Below are positions 1-10,015 of a stretch of 64,000 bases of DNA, in pieces (position 1 is the stretch's first letter; each line of letters starts with the position of its first letter). Source of the stretch: Vibrio cidicii (lineage in GTDB: Bacteria; Pseudomonadota; Gammaproteobacteria; Enterobacterales; Vibrionaceae); the NCBI RefSeq assembly GCF_009763805.1, contig NZ_CP046804.1:2852001-2916000 (forward strand), written 5' to 3'. A program made the position numbers and the translations under genes. The notes beneath the pieces were generated by a model that had not been told where the DNA came from, ran no database searches, and saw only the letters and a list, made by a program, of their open reading frames with translations.

Positions 1-1228
1 CCATTTCGTCATCAGAAAGGTCCACCACCGGATAGCCACCCTCGCGCAAGTCGCGAATGATGCCATCGAGTTCCTCTTGGCCGTTTTGCAGGCGAACACC
101 GACAAAAATATTGGCCAGCGAGTCGTCGTTGTAACGGTAGTTGAATTCCGTTACCGCACGTCCACCAATCAAATGGCAGAACTCAAAAAATGCGCCTTTA
201 CGTTCGGGAATGGTCACCGCAAGCAAGCCTTCGCGTTTCTCACCCAGCTCACAACGTTCAGAAACATAACGCAAACCGTGGAAGTTGGTATTGGCACCCG
301 AAAGTACGGTACCCAAGTTGCGCCCTTTGAGCTTGTGCTTTTCCGCGTACTTTTTCAGCCCAGCCAGCGCCAGCGCTCCGGAAGGCTCGGCAATCGCGCG
401 GGTGTCTTCAAAAATATCTTTGACCGCCGCGCAGATCTCATCGCTGGAGACGGTGATGTGATCGTCAATGTAGTGCTGGCATAGACGGAAAGTTTCATCG
501 CCAATGCGTTTTACTGCCACACCATCAGCAAACATACTGACTTGATCGAGTACCACCGGTTTGCCTGCATCCAATGCCGCCTTAAGGCAGGCAGAATCTT
601 CAGGTTCCACCGCAATGACTTTGATCTCTGGCATCAACTGTTTCACCAACACCGCCACACCAGCGGCCAAACCGCCGCCCCCAACAGGGACGAAAATGTG
701 GTCGAGGTGGCCGTTTTGCTGCAGCATCTCCATGCCGATGGTGCCTTGCCCGGCAATCACTAAAGGATGATCGAAAGGAGGAACAAAGGTGTAGCCTTTC
801 TCTTGCGAAAGACGCTCAGCTTCGGATTTTGCCTCATCGAAGTTGCTGCCGTGCAACACCACTTTGCCGCCAAAACCGCGCACCGCGTCGACTTTGATAT
901 CCGGCGTCGTGCGAGGCATAACAATGGTAGTTTCAATGCCAAGACGGGTTCCAGAGAGTGCCATGCCTTGTGCATGGTTGCCCGCTGAGGCAGCAATCAC
1001 CCCCGCATCCTTCTGCGCTTGCGACAGATTGGCCACCATATTGTAAGCGCCACGTAATTTAAACGAATGCACTGGTTGGCGATCTTCCCGTTTGATCTGC
1101 ACATTGTTACCAATGCGCGCCGATAAACGCGGCATCTCTTGCAGTGGGGTGACGGTCGCCACTTCATACACGGGAGCGCGCAATATCTGGCGCAGATAGT
1201 CTGCGCCAGTGTATTTGGTTAAGGTCAT
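1..1228 (-). CDS. ilvA: Threonine ammonia-lyase IlvA (partial, C-terminal end off the window)
   Basis: PLP enzyme that deaminates threonine to 2-oxobutanoate, the first committed step of isoleucine synthesis in the cytoplasm. The translation starts MTLTKYTGADYLRQ and carries the PLP-lysine context HSFKLRGAYN near residue 58, the phosphate-binding GGGGLA loop, and the start of the C-terminal regulatory ACT-like region (HGLRYVSERCELGEKREG). About 409 codons are present; the rest lies beyond base 1. The ATG is 3 nt after the ilvD stop, so it is the distal gene of the ilvGMEDA operon. Isoleucine feedback inhibition is expected from the family. Confidence 0.95.
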   Translation of the reverse strand, partial: MTLTKYTGADYLRQILRAPVYEVATVTPLQEMPRLSARIGNNVQIKREDRQPVHSFKLRGAYNMVANLSQAQKDAGVIAASAGNHAQGMALSGTRLGIETTIVMPRTTPDIKVDAVRGFGGKVVLHGSNFDEAKSEAERLSQEKGYTFVPPFDHPLVIAGQGTIGMEMLQQNGHLDHIFVPVGGGGLAAGVAVLVKQLMPEIKVIAVEPEDSACLKAALDAGKPVVLDQVSMFADGVAVKRIGDETFRLCQHYIDDHITVSSDEICAAVKDIFEDTRAIAEPSGALALAGLKKYAEKHKLKGRNLGTVLSGANTNFHGLRYVSERCELGEKREGLLAVTIPERKGAFFEFCHLIGGRAVTEFNYRYNDDSLANIFVGVRLQNGQEELDGIIRDLREGGYPVVDLSDDEM

Positions 1229-1231
1229 CGC

Positions 1232-3073
1232 TTAGCCCTCAAGCTTAGACTTATCTCTTACCGCGCCTTTGTCGGCGCTGGTTGCCATGCTGGCGTAGGC
1301 TTTCAGTGCAAACGACACTTCGCGTTGGCGAGATACCGGTTTCCAGCCAAGAGCGTCTTGCTCAGCGCGGCGCGCCGCCATCTCTTCATCGGATACTTGC
1401 AGAGAAATCGTGCGGTTTGGAATGTCGATGGCGATCAAGTCGCCCTGTTTGACCAAACCAATCGCGCCGCCGTTGGCCGCTTCCGGTGAGGCGTGGCCGA
1501 TAGAAAGGCCCGATGTACCGCCAGAGAAACGGCCGTCGGTCAGTAGTGCACACGCTTTGCCAAGGCCCATCGATTTCAAATAAGTGGTAGGGTAGAGCAT
1601 CTCTTGCATGCCCGGGCCGCCTTTCGGGCCTTCGTAGCGAATTACCACCACATCGCCGGCTTTAACTTTGCCACCCAAGATACCTTCTACCGCGTCTTCT
1701 TGGCTTTCGAAGACCACTGCAGGGCCGGTGAATTTTAGAATGCTTTCATCCACACCCGCCGTCTTAACGATACAGCCATCCAGCGCAATGTTGCCTTTGA
1801 GGACAGCGAGGCCGCCATCTTGGCTAAAGGCGTTTTCTTTGGTGCGAATACAGCCTTGGGCGCGATCGTCGTCTAAGGTGTCCCAGCGGCAATCTTGCGA
1901 GAATGCTTGAGTGGTACGAATACCCGCAGGGCCTGCGCGGTAGAAGCGTTTCACTTCTTCCGAATCGGTCAGCATGATGTCGTATTGGGCAAGCTGCTCT
2001 TCCCAAGTGAGGCCAAGCACGGTTTTCGATTGATTGTGCAGCAGGCCCGCTCGGTTTAGTTCACCCAAAATACCGACCACACCACCAGCGCGGTGCACAT
2101 CTTCCATGTGGTATTTCTGGGTTGATGGCGCCACTTTACATAAGTGAGGCACCATGCGAGACATGCGATCGATATCGGTCATGTCAAAATCCACCTCACC
2201 TTCTTGCGCTGCGGCCAATAGGTGTAAAACGGTGTTGGTGGAACCGCCCATGGCGATGTCTAGCGCCATGGCGTTTTCAAATGCTGCTTTGGTTGCAATG
2301 TTGCGTGGCAGTGCGCTTTCGTCATCCTGTTCGTAGTAACGCTTGGTCAGTTCAACGATGCGACGACCAGCGCTTAAAAATAGCTCTTTGCGGTCAGCAT
2401 GCGTTGCGAGCAAGGAGCCGTTGCCAGGCTGAGAAAGGCCAAGCGCTTCGGTGAGGCAGTTCATCGAGTTGGCGGTGAACATGCCCGAGCAGGATCCACA
2501 GGTAGGACAAGCACTGCGCTCGATCTGTTCGCTCTGCTCATCCGAGACTTTAGGATCCGCGCCTTGGATCATCGCATCGACCAGATCCAGCTTGATGATC
2601 TGATCCGAAAGCTTGGTTTTGCCCGCTTCCATTGGCCCGCCCGAGACAAAGATCACCGGAATGTTTAGACGCATTGACGCCATCAGCATTCCCGGAGTGA
2701 TTTTGTCACAGTTGGAGATACACACCATGGCATCGGCGCAGTGCGCGTTGACCATGTACTCCACCGAGTCGGCAATCAATTCACGAGAAGGCAGCGAGTA
2801 GAGCATGCCACCGTGACCCATGGCGATACCATCATCCACCGCGATGGTGTTGAATTCTTTGGCGATGCCGCCTGCGGCTTCAATCTCTTTGGCAACCAGT
2901 TGGCCGAGATCTTTCAGATGCACGTGACCCGGAACAAATTGAGTGAAAGAGTTGACCACGGCAATTATCGGTTTGCCGAAGTCTTCATCTTTGACGCCTG
3001 TGGCACGCCAGAGTGCGCGTGCGCCGGCCATGTTGCGACCATGAGTGGTGGTGGCTGATCTGTATTTAGGCAT
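1232..3073 (-). CDS. ilvD: Dihydroxy-acid dehydratase IlvD
   Basis: Iron-sulfur dehydratase that converts 2,3-dihydroxy acids to the 2-oxo acids in valine and isoleucine synthesis. The 613-residue protein is full length. Cluster and active-site segments are visible: [12 protein letters not shown] near residues 118-129, [11 protein letters not shown] near 192-202, and the C-terminal [20 protein letters not shown]. It lies 12 nt downstream of ilvE and 3 nt upstream of ilvA, and is probably translated from the ilvL-G operon message. Confidence 0.97.
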   Translation of the reverse strand: MPKYRSATTTHGRNMAGARALWRATGVKDEDFGKPIIAVVNSFTQFVPGHVHLKDLGQLVAKEIEAAGGIAKEFNTIAVDDGIAMGHGGMLYSLPSRELIADSVEYMVNAHCADAMVCISNCDKITPGMLMASMRLNIPVIFVSGGPMEAGKTKLSDQIIKLDLVDAMIQGADPKVSDEQSEQIERSACPTCGSCSGMFTANSMNCLTEALGLSQPGNGSLLATHADRKELFLSAGRRIVELTKRYYEQDDESALPRNIATKAAFENAMALDIAMGGSTNTVLHLLAAAQEGEVDFDMTDIDRMSRMVPHLCKVAPSTQKYHMEDVHRAGGVVGILGELNRAGLLHNQSKTVLGLTWEEQLAQYDIMLTDSEEVKRFYRAGPAGIRTTQAFSQDCRWDTLDDDRAQGCIRTKENAFSQDGGLAVLKGNIALDGCIVKTAGVDESILKFTGPAVVFESQEDAVEGILGGKVKAGDVVVIRYEGPKGGPGMQEMLYPTTYLKSMGLGKACALLTDGRFSGGTSGLSIGHASPEAANGGAIGLVKQGDLIAIDIPNRTISLQVSDEEMAARRAEQDALGWKPVSRQREVSFALKAYASMATSADKGAVRDKSKLEG

Positions 3074-3085
3074 TCTCTTGTCTCC

Positions 3086-4024
3086 CTACTTCGTCTCTGG
3101 GTACACGTAATCTAACCAGCCCCACTTATCTTCTGTGGTGCCATTGAATAAGCCAAAGTAGGCTTCTTGAACCGCTTTGGTGATTGGGCCGCGTTTGCCT
3201 GCGCCCACTTGTATTTGATCGACGCTACGCACCGGAACCACTTCGGCGGCGGTGCCCGTCATAAACACTTCGTCAGCGAGGTAGAGCGCTTCACGGGCGA
3301 TGTTGGCTTCACGCACTTCATAACCCATCTCACGCGCGAGCGTCATGATGGAATCGCGGGTGATGCCGGGTAGAATCGCGGCCGTTGCAGGTGGTGTTGT
3401 GATGACGCCATTTTTGATGACGAAAATGTTTTCACCGGCGCCTTCTGAAAGGTAACCATCAACACTTAATGCAATCCCTTCGGCATAGCCATGACGACGT
3501 GCTTCACCACCAACCAGTAGAGAAGAGAGGTAGTTACCGCCCGCTTTAGCGGCGGTCGGAATGGTGTTTGGCGCGGCGCGGTTCCAGCTTGATACCATGG
3601 CATCAACGCCATTTTCCAACGCTTCTTCCCCTAAGTAAGAGCCCCAAGGGAAGGCGGCAATGATCAGATCCATTTCGGTATCGGTTGGAGGACAAACGCC
3701 CAAGCCAACGTTGCCAACAAACGCCAGTGGACGAATATAGGCATTATCCAGCTTGTTTTGACGCAGAGTTTCGCGAGTCGCTTCCATGATCTCTTCCACC
3801 GAAAAGGGGATTGGGAAGCGATAAATCTTGGCTGAATCTTTCAGGCGCTGTGCATGTTCTTGGTGACGGAAGACAATCGGGCCTTTTGGCGTGTTGTAAC
3901 AGCGAACCCCTTCAAATACCGAGGTGCCGTAGTGCATGGCGTGAGTCAGAACGTGGACATTCGCTTCTGCCCAGGGAACCATCTTGCCATTAAACCAGAT
4001 ATAATCTGCTGTTTTCGTTGCCAT
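3086..4024 (-). CDS. ilvE: Branched-chain amino acid aminotransferase IlvE
   Basis: PLP class IV aminotransferase that interconverts Ile, Leu and Val with their 2-oxo acids, using glutamate. Length is 312 residues, close to the enterobacterial enzyme. The PLP-lysine region TAAKAGGNYLSSLL (near residue 160) and the fold-type IV motif SEGAGENIFVIKNG are clear. It sits between ilvM (11 nt upstream) and ilvD, in the usual ilvGMEDA order. Confidence 0.97.
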   Translation of the reverse strand: MATKTADYIWFNGKMVPWAEANVHVLTHAMHYGTSVFEGVRCYNTPKGPIVFRHQEHAQRLKDSAKIYRFPIPFSVEEIMEATRETLRQNKLDNAYIRPLAFVGNVGLGVCPPTDTEMDLIIAAFPWGSYLGEEALENGVDAMVSSWNRAAPNTIPTAAKAGGNYLSSLLVGGEARRHGYAEGIALSVDGYLSEGAGENIFVIKNGVITTPPATAAILPGITRDSIMTLAREMGYEVREANIAREALYLADEVFMTGTAAEVVPVRSVDQIQVGAGKRGPITKAVQEAYFGLFNGTTEDKWGWLDYVYPETK

Positions 4025-4035
4025 TATTGCCTTCC

Positions 4036-4320
4036 TTATGCACTTACGTGTTGTTGTAGATTGTTGTTAGGGAGTTCGTCGTTACGAATCTTCATCACCT
4101 CAACACTACGAATATCCCACAATTTTTCAATTTGATTGATGAGAAATGAGATAGGGCGATCGCTATCTACGATGATTTCGACACTGGCGACCTTGCTCTC
4201 ATGGTTTTGTGTCGCAGCGACTTGTTTGATGACAAAGCCGCGGTGGCGAATTACACGGAGAACTCGCTCTAACAGCACGGGTTTGTCATCGGCTTTGATG
4301 TCTAATAAATAACGTTCCAT
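4036..4320 (-). CDS. ilvM: Acetolactate synthase II small (regulatory) subunit IlvM
   Basis: Small ACT-domain subunit that partners IlvG. The 94-residue protein opens MERYLLDIKADDKPVLLERV, a standard ACT fold strand-helix start, and no second domain follows, as is usual for IlvM. It begins 11 nt after the ilvG stop, which suits translational coupling and stoichiometric expression with the large subunit. Confidence 0.93.
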   Translation of the reverse strand: MERYLLDIKADDKPVLLERVLRVIRHRGFVIKQVAATQNHESKVASVEIIVDSDRPISFLINQIEKLWDIRSVEVMKIRNDELPNNNLQQHVSA

Positions 4321-4331
4321 CAGTGGCTCTC

Positions 4332-5979
4332 CTAGGTGTTTTCCAACATATCACTGTTTGACGCACCTGGCGGTACCAGCGGCCACACATTTTCTTCTTC
4401 ATCAATCAGCACATGCAGCAAGTAAGACGTTTTGCTTGCGAGCATCTCTTTGAGTGCCGGTTCCACTTCTTCTTTATTGGTAATGGTTTTGCCCGGAATG
4501 TCGAAGGCTTTCGCCAGCATGACGAAATCAGGGTTGTCATCAAGGATGGTTTCACTGTGACGACCATCGAAGAACAGCGATTGCCACTGACGCACCATGC
4601 CAAGACGTTGGTTGTTCAGCAAGACGATTTTGACTGGGATCTGGCGGCGCTTCAGCGTGCCTAACTCTTGGATGTTCATCATGATTGAGCCATCACCTGA
4701 GATCAGCACCGATTGTGCATCCGGCCTTGCCACCGCAGCGCCCATCGCCGCTGGTAAGCCAAAACCCATGGTGCCAAGGCCCGCTGAGGTGATGAAGTTT
4801 TGTGGCTCGCGTGGCTGAATGTGCTGCGCTGCCCACATCTGGTGTTGACCCACGTCGGTGGAGACGATGGTGTTGTCCGGCATGAGATCGGAAAGTTGCT
4901 TTAGTAGCCCCGGCGCGTAGATGAGCTCGCCTGGATGGTCATAGCGCCACTTAAAGCCGCTGCGCAGGCTTTCACAGTGATGAACCCAAGGAGAAATATC
5001 ACGAGTCAGTTCGAGTTGAGGCAAGATGACATTAATATCGCCGCGCAACGGTGCATTGGCATGACGCAATTTACTGATTTCTGCCGCGTCGATATCGATG
5101 TGGATCACTTTGGCGTGAGGAGCGAAGGTTTCTAATTTGCCCGTCACACGGTCATCAAAACGTGCACCGACGACCAGCAAAAGATCCGCTTCTTGCACTA
5201 CGAGGTTTGCTGCTTTGGTGCCGTGCATGCCGAGCATACCCAAATAGTGAGGATCGTGACGCTCGATGGTACCTAACCCTTTTAAGGTGCTGACGGCAGG
5301 CATCGGGTTGAGGCGCAAAAACTCACGTACCGTGTGGGTCGCTTTGCCAATTTGCACGCCGCCGCCCACATACAGCACTGGGCGAGTGGCTTTATCCAGC
5401 AGTTTCTTGCGCTTTTGCGATAGCCACAGGAGAAACACTAGGTGGGGCAGGAGGAGTAAATGGAGGCAATAAATCAACCGGCGCGTTGGCCAATTGCACA
5501 TCTTTGGCGATATCGACAATCACAGGGCCGGGTCGGCCAGTTTTCGCCACTTCAAACGCTTCAGCCAAAGTAGGCGCTAACTCATGGATATCGGTGACGA
5601 GATAGCTGTGCTTAGTACACGCCAAAGACATGCCGATCACATCCATTTCTTGGAACGCATCGGTGCCGATATGAGAACTGGCGACCTGACCGGTGATAGC
5701 TACTAACGGCACTGAATCAAGAAAAGCATCGGCTAAACCAGTGACAAGGTTGGTGGCTCCGGGGCCAGAGGTGGCCATACACACCGCGACATCCTGTGTG
5801 GCTCGCGCCATGCCAATCGCTGCCATCGCCGCACCTTGTTCATGACGGCATAAAATGTGTTCTACTCCGCCATCGTATAGAGCATCGTAGATTGGCATGA
5901 TGGCTCCACCGGGGTAGCCGAAAACGGTTTTGATGCCCTGTTGTTTTAATGCGGCAACGACTAACTCTGCTCCAGTCAT
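4332..5979 (-). CDS. ilvG: Acetolactate synthase II large subunit IlvG, split by one extra base
   Basis: Thiamine-diphosphate enzyme that condenses pyruvate with pyruvate or 2-oxobutanoate. The N-terminal part (starts [16 protein letters not shown], from 5979) carries the ThDP glutamate region HEQGAAMAA. The C-terminal part carries [15 protein letters not shown], the ThDP/Mg motif. The two parts are in different frames. Reading GAAC for GAAAC at 5402-5406 joins them as [15 protein letters not shown] and gives 548 residues, the normal IlvG length. E. coli K-12 also has an ilvG frameshift, but here the break shares its exact context with eleven other genes, so a sequence error is more likely. 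Confidence 0.9.
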
Positions 5980-6118
5980 CGTGTACCCCCTTGGCTACCT
6001 TGTGGCTGGTAGCGATTTCCATACTCATTGCACATAGCGTGCGCTCCCATACTTCCCGTCATTTCTGAACTGTAAAATTTATTGTATTCAGTTTAGAACT
6101 TCGCCAACCCATGGCTGT

Positions 6119-6156
6119 AAAAAAACCCCCGGACTTTTCAGTGCGGGGGTTTTTAA
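6119..6156 (-). terminator. ilv operon attenuator (rho-independent)
   Basis: On the minus strand, CCCCCGCACT, a gaaa loop and AGTCCGGGGG form a 10-bp stem with one mismatch, followed by a run of seven T. It lies between the ilvL leader ORF and ilvG, where the ilvGMEDA attenuator is expected. Ribosome stalling at Ile/Val/Leu codons of ilvL would favour an antiterminator and let transcription reach ilvG. Confidence 0.88.
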
Positions 6157-6166
6157 AATCTTGTGG

Positions 6167-6256
6167 TTATTTTGCGCCCACTCTCCCCCGCGCGGTGCTA
6201 ATCAGGACCACGATAATGAGGATAATCAGAGAGTTAATTTGAGCGGCAAAGTTCAT
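6167..6256 (-). CDS. ilvL: ilvGMEDA leader peptide IlvL
   Basis: A 29-codon ORF that starts MNFAAQINS and then runs through LIILIIVVLIST, a dense block of Ile, Leu and Val codons, ending GRVGAK. It stops about 10 nt before the attenuator hairpin. This composition and position are diagnostic of a branched-chain amino acid leader peptide. The peptide itself has no function beyond sensing charged tRNA through ribosome stalling. Confidence 0.88.
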   Translation of the reverse strand: MNFAAQINSLIILIIVVLISTARGRVGAK

Positions 6257-6447
6257 CTGTCTGTCGTTAAATCTGTTATGTAATCATGTACGAAATTGTT
6301 TGCGTCACTAGTGGTAACACACAAAACTGCCGTGTGACAAGCAAAAACTCATTCTTTTTTCACATTCTCCTCTTGGCGCTTCAAGCTATATAACTGGTCT
6401 GGCTAAAAAACTTTGCTTAATCGCACCGATAAATTAACGAGGACAAA

Positions 6448-7971
6448 ATGGGACTGGCCATCATTCATAGCCGTGCAAGTGTTGGGGTCGAAGCGCCATT
6501 GGTGAGTGTGGAAGTCCATATCAGTAACGGTCTGCCCGGATTTACTTTGGTGGGTTTACCGGAAACCACCGTTAAAGAGTCGAAAGATCGCGTGCGCAGC
6601 GCGATAGTCAACAGCAATTTTCAGTTTCCCGCGAAACGGATCACGGTCAACTTAGCGCCAGCCGATTTGCCCAAAGAAGGCGGGCGTTTCGACTTACCGA
6701 TTGCGCTGGGGATCTTGGCGGCCTCGGATCAAATTCCTATGCAGCATATCGCATTACATGAATTTATTGGTGAGCTGGCGTTAAGTGGAGAACTGCGCTG
6801 CGTCAAGGGGGTATTGCCTGCGGCATTGGCGGCCAATCTGGCCGAACGTCAGTTGGTGGTTCCGCATGCTAATGGCGATCAAGTGGCGCTGGTCAATAAG
6901 GAGCGGCACCGCTCAGCGCAATCGCTGTTGGAAGTGTGCGCACACCTGTGTGGTCAGCAAAGCTTGATTTTGTATCAAACACCCAAGCAGCCAACTCGTC
7001 AAAGCCATGAACGGGATTTGCAAGATATTATCGGCCAGCAGCAGGGTAAACGTGCTTTAGAGATTGCGGCGGCGGGCAACCACAACTTACTGTTCCTTGG
7101 CCCGCCAGGCACAGGGAAAACCATGCTCGCGTCACGTTTGCGTGATTTACTGCCGGAAATGAGTACGGAGGAGGCGATGGAAACCGCCTCGGTGGCCTCT
7201 CTGATGCAAAGTGACATCACCGAGCACAACTGGAAACAGCGGCCGTTTCGTGCGCCGCACCACTCCAGTTCAATGGCGGCGTTGGTCGGTGGTGGATCTA
7301 TTCCTCGGCCGGGCGAAATTTCCCTTGCGCACAATGGCTTGCTCTTTCTCGATGAAATGCCTGAGTTTGAACGCAAGGTGCTTGATTCGCTGCGAGAGCC
7401 GTTAGAATCGGGTGAAATTATTATCTCTCGGGCGCAAGGCAAAACCCGCTTTCCGGCGCGCTTTCAGTTGGTCGGCGCGCTTAACCCTAGCCCAACTGGC
7501 TATTACGAAGGGAACCAAGCACGTGCTAATCCACAGGCCATTCTGCGTTATCTGAGCCGTTTGTCAGGGCCGCTGCTTGATCGCTTCGATATGTCGCTAG
7601 AAATCCCCGCCCTTCCCAAAGGGATGTTGGCGGAGGGCGGGGATCGCGGGGAGCCTTCTGCGTTGGTCAAACAGCGGGTCAACTTGGCCAGAGAGCGCAT
7701 GCAGCAGCGCAGTGGCAAAGTGAACGCACTGTTAGGCAGTCGAGAAATTGAGACCTACTGTCCGCTAGCCAAGGAAGATGCGCAATTTTTAGAAACCGCG
7801 CTGCATCGCCTCGGGCTCTCTATTCGCGCCTATCATCGCATTATCAAAGTGGCGCGCACCATTGCCGATCTGCAAGGCGCTGAGCAGATAACCCGTCCTC
7901 ATTTGGCCGAAGCGCTGGGCTATCGGGCGATGGATCGGCTGCTCAGGCAGTTGACCGCACAAGCGGTCTAA
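6448..7971 (+). CDS. comM: ComM / YifB family AAA+ ATPase (Mg-chelatase-like)
   Basis: The 507-residue protein has the ComM layout: an N-terminal Lon-protease-like fold region (IHSRASVGVEAPLVSVEVHI...), then an AAA+ Mg-chelatase core with Walker A GPPGTGKTMLASRL near residue 217 and Walker B LLFLDEMPEF near 300, and a C-terminal Mg-chelatase domain. ComM is a hexameric branch-migration helicase that helps integrate transforming DNA in Vibrio. RBS GAGGA lies 6 nt before the ATG. It is divergent from ilvL, as in other gamma-proteobacteria, and overlaps the DUF2860 gene tail to tail by 4 bases. Confidence 0.93.
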   Translation: MGLAIIHSRASVGVEAPLVSVEVHISNGLPGFTLVGLPETTVKESKDRVRSAIVNSNFQFPAKRITVNLAPADLPKEGGRFDLPIALGILAASDQIPMQHIALHEFIGELALSGELRCVKGVLPAALAANLAERQLVVPHANGDQVALVNKERHRSAQSLLEVCAHLCGQQSLILYQTPKQPTRQSHERDLQDIIGQQQGKRALEIAAAGNHNLLFLGPPGTGKTMLASRLRDLLPEMSTEEAMETASVASLMQSDITEHNWKQRPFRAPHHSSSMAALVGGGSIPRPGEISLAHNGLLFLDEMPEFERKVLDSLREPLESGEIIISRAQGKTRFPARFQLVGALNPSPTGYYEGNQARANPQAILRYLSRLSGPLLDRFDMSLEIPALPKGMLAEGGDRGEPSALVKQRVNLARERMQQRSGKVNALLGSREIETYCPLAKEDAQFLETALHRLGLSIRAYHRIIKVARTIADLQGAEQITRPHLAEALGYRAMDRLLRQLTAQAV

Positions 7972-8924
7972 AAACGGTAGTTGACCCCGACAGAAAGTAG
8001 CACATCTTGCGCATCGTAAAAGGCGATGTTCGAGCTGGTCTGGTTGTAGCCTGCGAGCGTGATGAACGACCATTGAGGTTGCATGAACAGGCTCTGATAT
8101 TCATAAGCCAAAAACAGGCTCAATTGCTGATCTTCGCGCGTTTTAGCAAAGATCTGGCTGCTGGCTTGGTAATCTTGCAAGCGGTAACCTGCGGTGAAAG
8201 CTAAGCGATGACGATCCATGATGTTAAACCAGCTTAGATCGGCGGCGTAGGAGTCATAAGAGGCGGCTTTACCATCTGCATCGTGCTGAATGTAGGTAAA
8301 GGCAGGCAGTAAGAAACTGGTTGGGCGCAGCATATACCGATAATCCACCTTGACGTAATAGCTCTTGCCATCTCGGCGTAAGCTGGCATCGTTCACGCTG
8401 TCCTTTTCGATGTCTCTACTGGCATAGGCAAAATCGGCGCTGAGGTTCCCATCGGCGAGATTTTCCAATTTAAAGCGATACGCCATGCCATCTTCATCGG
8501 TAGTTTGGCGCTGAGAGTTGAGCGCATAAGGATCTTGCCACGTTTCACCTGACATCACGGTTGGTAGGAGTGAAACATCAAGCACGATACCCGACGGCAG
8601 TTGGTGCTTATAACCCAGTTGTAGCGCCAGTGTGCCGACCGCAACATCTTCGCGAGAGGTACCCAGATAGACTTGATGTTCCAACCCTTGACCGAAGGTG
8701 TAGGCGAGGCTGCCCAGAGTACCAATCAGTGCTTGGCTTTCACTTGAAGAGGGGGCGCGATAATCGCTGATGCTGGCCTTTGCTTCGGTATTGAAGTTGG
8801 ATTCACTGGTGCTGTAACCGGTGATGAGTGACAACTCCCCGCTGAAGCCTTGGCTATCCGCTAGCCCTGCCTGTGCTGACTGAGTGACAACGCCGATGAG
8901 GGTTGCCAAAATGAGTTTTTGCAT
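7968..8924 (-). CDS. DUF2860 family outer-membrane-like protein
   Basis: 318 residues with a clear signal peptide (MQKLILATLIGVVTQSAQA, cleavage after AQA). The mature part is rich in alternating aromatic/polar strands (YYVKVDYRYMLRPTSF, LSLFLAYEYQSLFM) and ends in GVNYRF, a terminal Phe typical of beta-barrel outer-membrane proteins. This matches the Vibrio DUF2860 family from memory. Function is unknown; a small porin or barrel is the inference. It is monocistronic, convergent with comM. Confidence 0.78.
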   Translation of the reverse strand: MQKLILATLIGVVTQSAQAGLADSQGFSGELSLITGYSTSESNFNTEAKASISDYRAPSSSESQALIGTLGSLAYTFGQGLEHQVYLGTSREDVAVGTLALQLGYKHQLPSGIVLDVSLLPTVMSGETWQDPYALNSQRQTTDEDGMAYRFKLENLADGNLSADFAYASRDIEKDSVNDASLRRDGKSYYVKVDYRYMLRPTSFLLPAFTYIQHDADGKAASYDSYAADLSWFNIMDRHRLAFTAGYRLQDYQASSQIFAKTREDQQLSLFLAYEYQSLFMQPQWSFITLAGYNQTSSNIAFYDAQDVLLSVGVNYRF

Positions 8925-9084
8925 GGTTTATCCTTATGGTTTGCTGTGTTTCGCGGGTGAAGGCGCACATTAATTGGTGAAAACTACTCGGACCATTTTT
9001 TCACGTGTTCCAAACTGACCTTGGAACAGTATAATCACACGCTGTTTTTTTCTTCACCTGATAAATGGGTTATTGAACATCATT

Positions 9085-9966
9085 ATGTTGGCATATTTGT
9101 TACTTTTGATTAACGTTTTTCTGGTTATTCTCAACTCAGCAGTGTGTTCGATCTCAATCTGCCTGATTGCCCTCATCAAAGTGGTATTACCGACCATACG
9201 TTTAAAATCTCATGCTACGGCGGCCGCCAATCGTATGATGTGGTTATGGGCAACGGTTAATACCCTGCTTTTGTCTCTGTCCAACCGGGTCGAGTGGGAT
9301 ATTCAGGGTGGAGAAGGGTTGAAGAAGGATGGCTGGTACCTACTGATCAGTAATCATCTCAGTTGGACCGACATTGTGGTGCTGTGCAGCGTGTTCAAAG
9401 ATCGTATTCCCATGCCGAAGTTTTTTCTCAAACAGCAGCTGCTGTACGTGCCTTTTATCGGTATGGCTTGTTGGGCTTTGGATATGCCATTTATGCGTCG
9501 TTATTCACGTGAGTATTTGATCCGCCATCCACACAAGCGCGGGCAAGATTTACAAACCACTCGCCGCTCTTGTGCCAAGTTTCAATATGCGCCAACCACC
9601 GTGGTTAACTATGTCGAAGGAACGCGTTTTACTGAGCAGAAAAAGCGCAGTAGTAAAGCGGGTTACGACTATTTGCTGCAACCAAAATCGGGTGGTATTG
9701 CGTACACTTTAGCGGCGATGGGCGAGCAGTTTGACCATATCATTGATGTGACGCTGGCTTATCCGCACAATACCGACAAACCTTTTCGCGATCTGCTGCT
9801 TGGGCGAATGCGTAAAATCGTGGTGCGTATCCGTGTCTTACCAGTGAATGAGCAGGTGATGGGCGACTACTTCAACGATAAACCCTACAAGCGTCAGTTT
9901 CAGCAGTGGCTCGGCGATCTTTGGCAGGAAAAAGATGCTGTGCTCAAAGAGATTCACCGAGGTTAA
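9085..9966 (+). CDS. yihG: YihG-type lysophospholipid acyltransferase
   Basis: Inner-membrane 1-acyl-glycerol-3-phosphate acyltransferase family. An N-terminal hydrophobic segment (LAYLLLLINVFLVILN) is followed by the catalytic NHLSWTD (HX4D) and the substrate motif EGTRF. Similarity to E. coli YihG runs through FLKQQLLYVPFIGMACWALDMPF. The ATG at 9085 is preferred; an in-frame TTG at 9073 would add four residues and neither has a strong RBS. As in E. coli, it lies next to dsbA, here convergent with a shared terminator. Confidence 0.88.
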   Translation: MLAYLLLLINVFLVILNSAVCSISICLIALIKVVLPTIRLKSHATAAANRMMWLWATVNTLLLSLSNRVEWDIQGGEGLKKDGWYLLISNHLSWTDIVVLCSVFKDRIPMPKFFLKQQLLYVPFIGMACWALDMPFMRRYSREYLIRHPHKRGQDLQTTRRSCAKFQYAPTTVVNYVEGTRFTEQKKRSSKAGYDYLLQPKSGGIAYTLAAMGEQFDHIIDVTLAYPHNTDKPFRDLLLGRMRKIVVRIRVLPVNEQVMGDYFNDKPYKRQFQQWLGDLWQEKDAVLKEIHRG

Positions 9967-10000
9967 AAAATCGGGGAGCCCATTGGGCTCCCCGATTTTT
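9966..10000. terminator. Bidirectional terminator between yihG and dsbA
   Basis: Perfect inverted repeat ATCGGGGAGCCC / GGGCTCCCCGAT around a short ATT loop, flanked by A runs on the left and T runs on the right, so it can terminate both converging genes. Confidence 0.92.
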
Positions 10001-10015
10001 ATCAACCTAGTGATA

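Noticed and set aside
4332..5979. A natural ilvG pseudogene as in E. coli K-12
   Set aside because: The break has the same GAAAC context as eleven other broken genes, so a shared technical cause is likelier.
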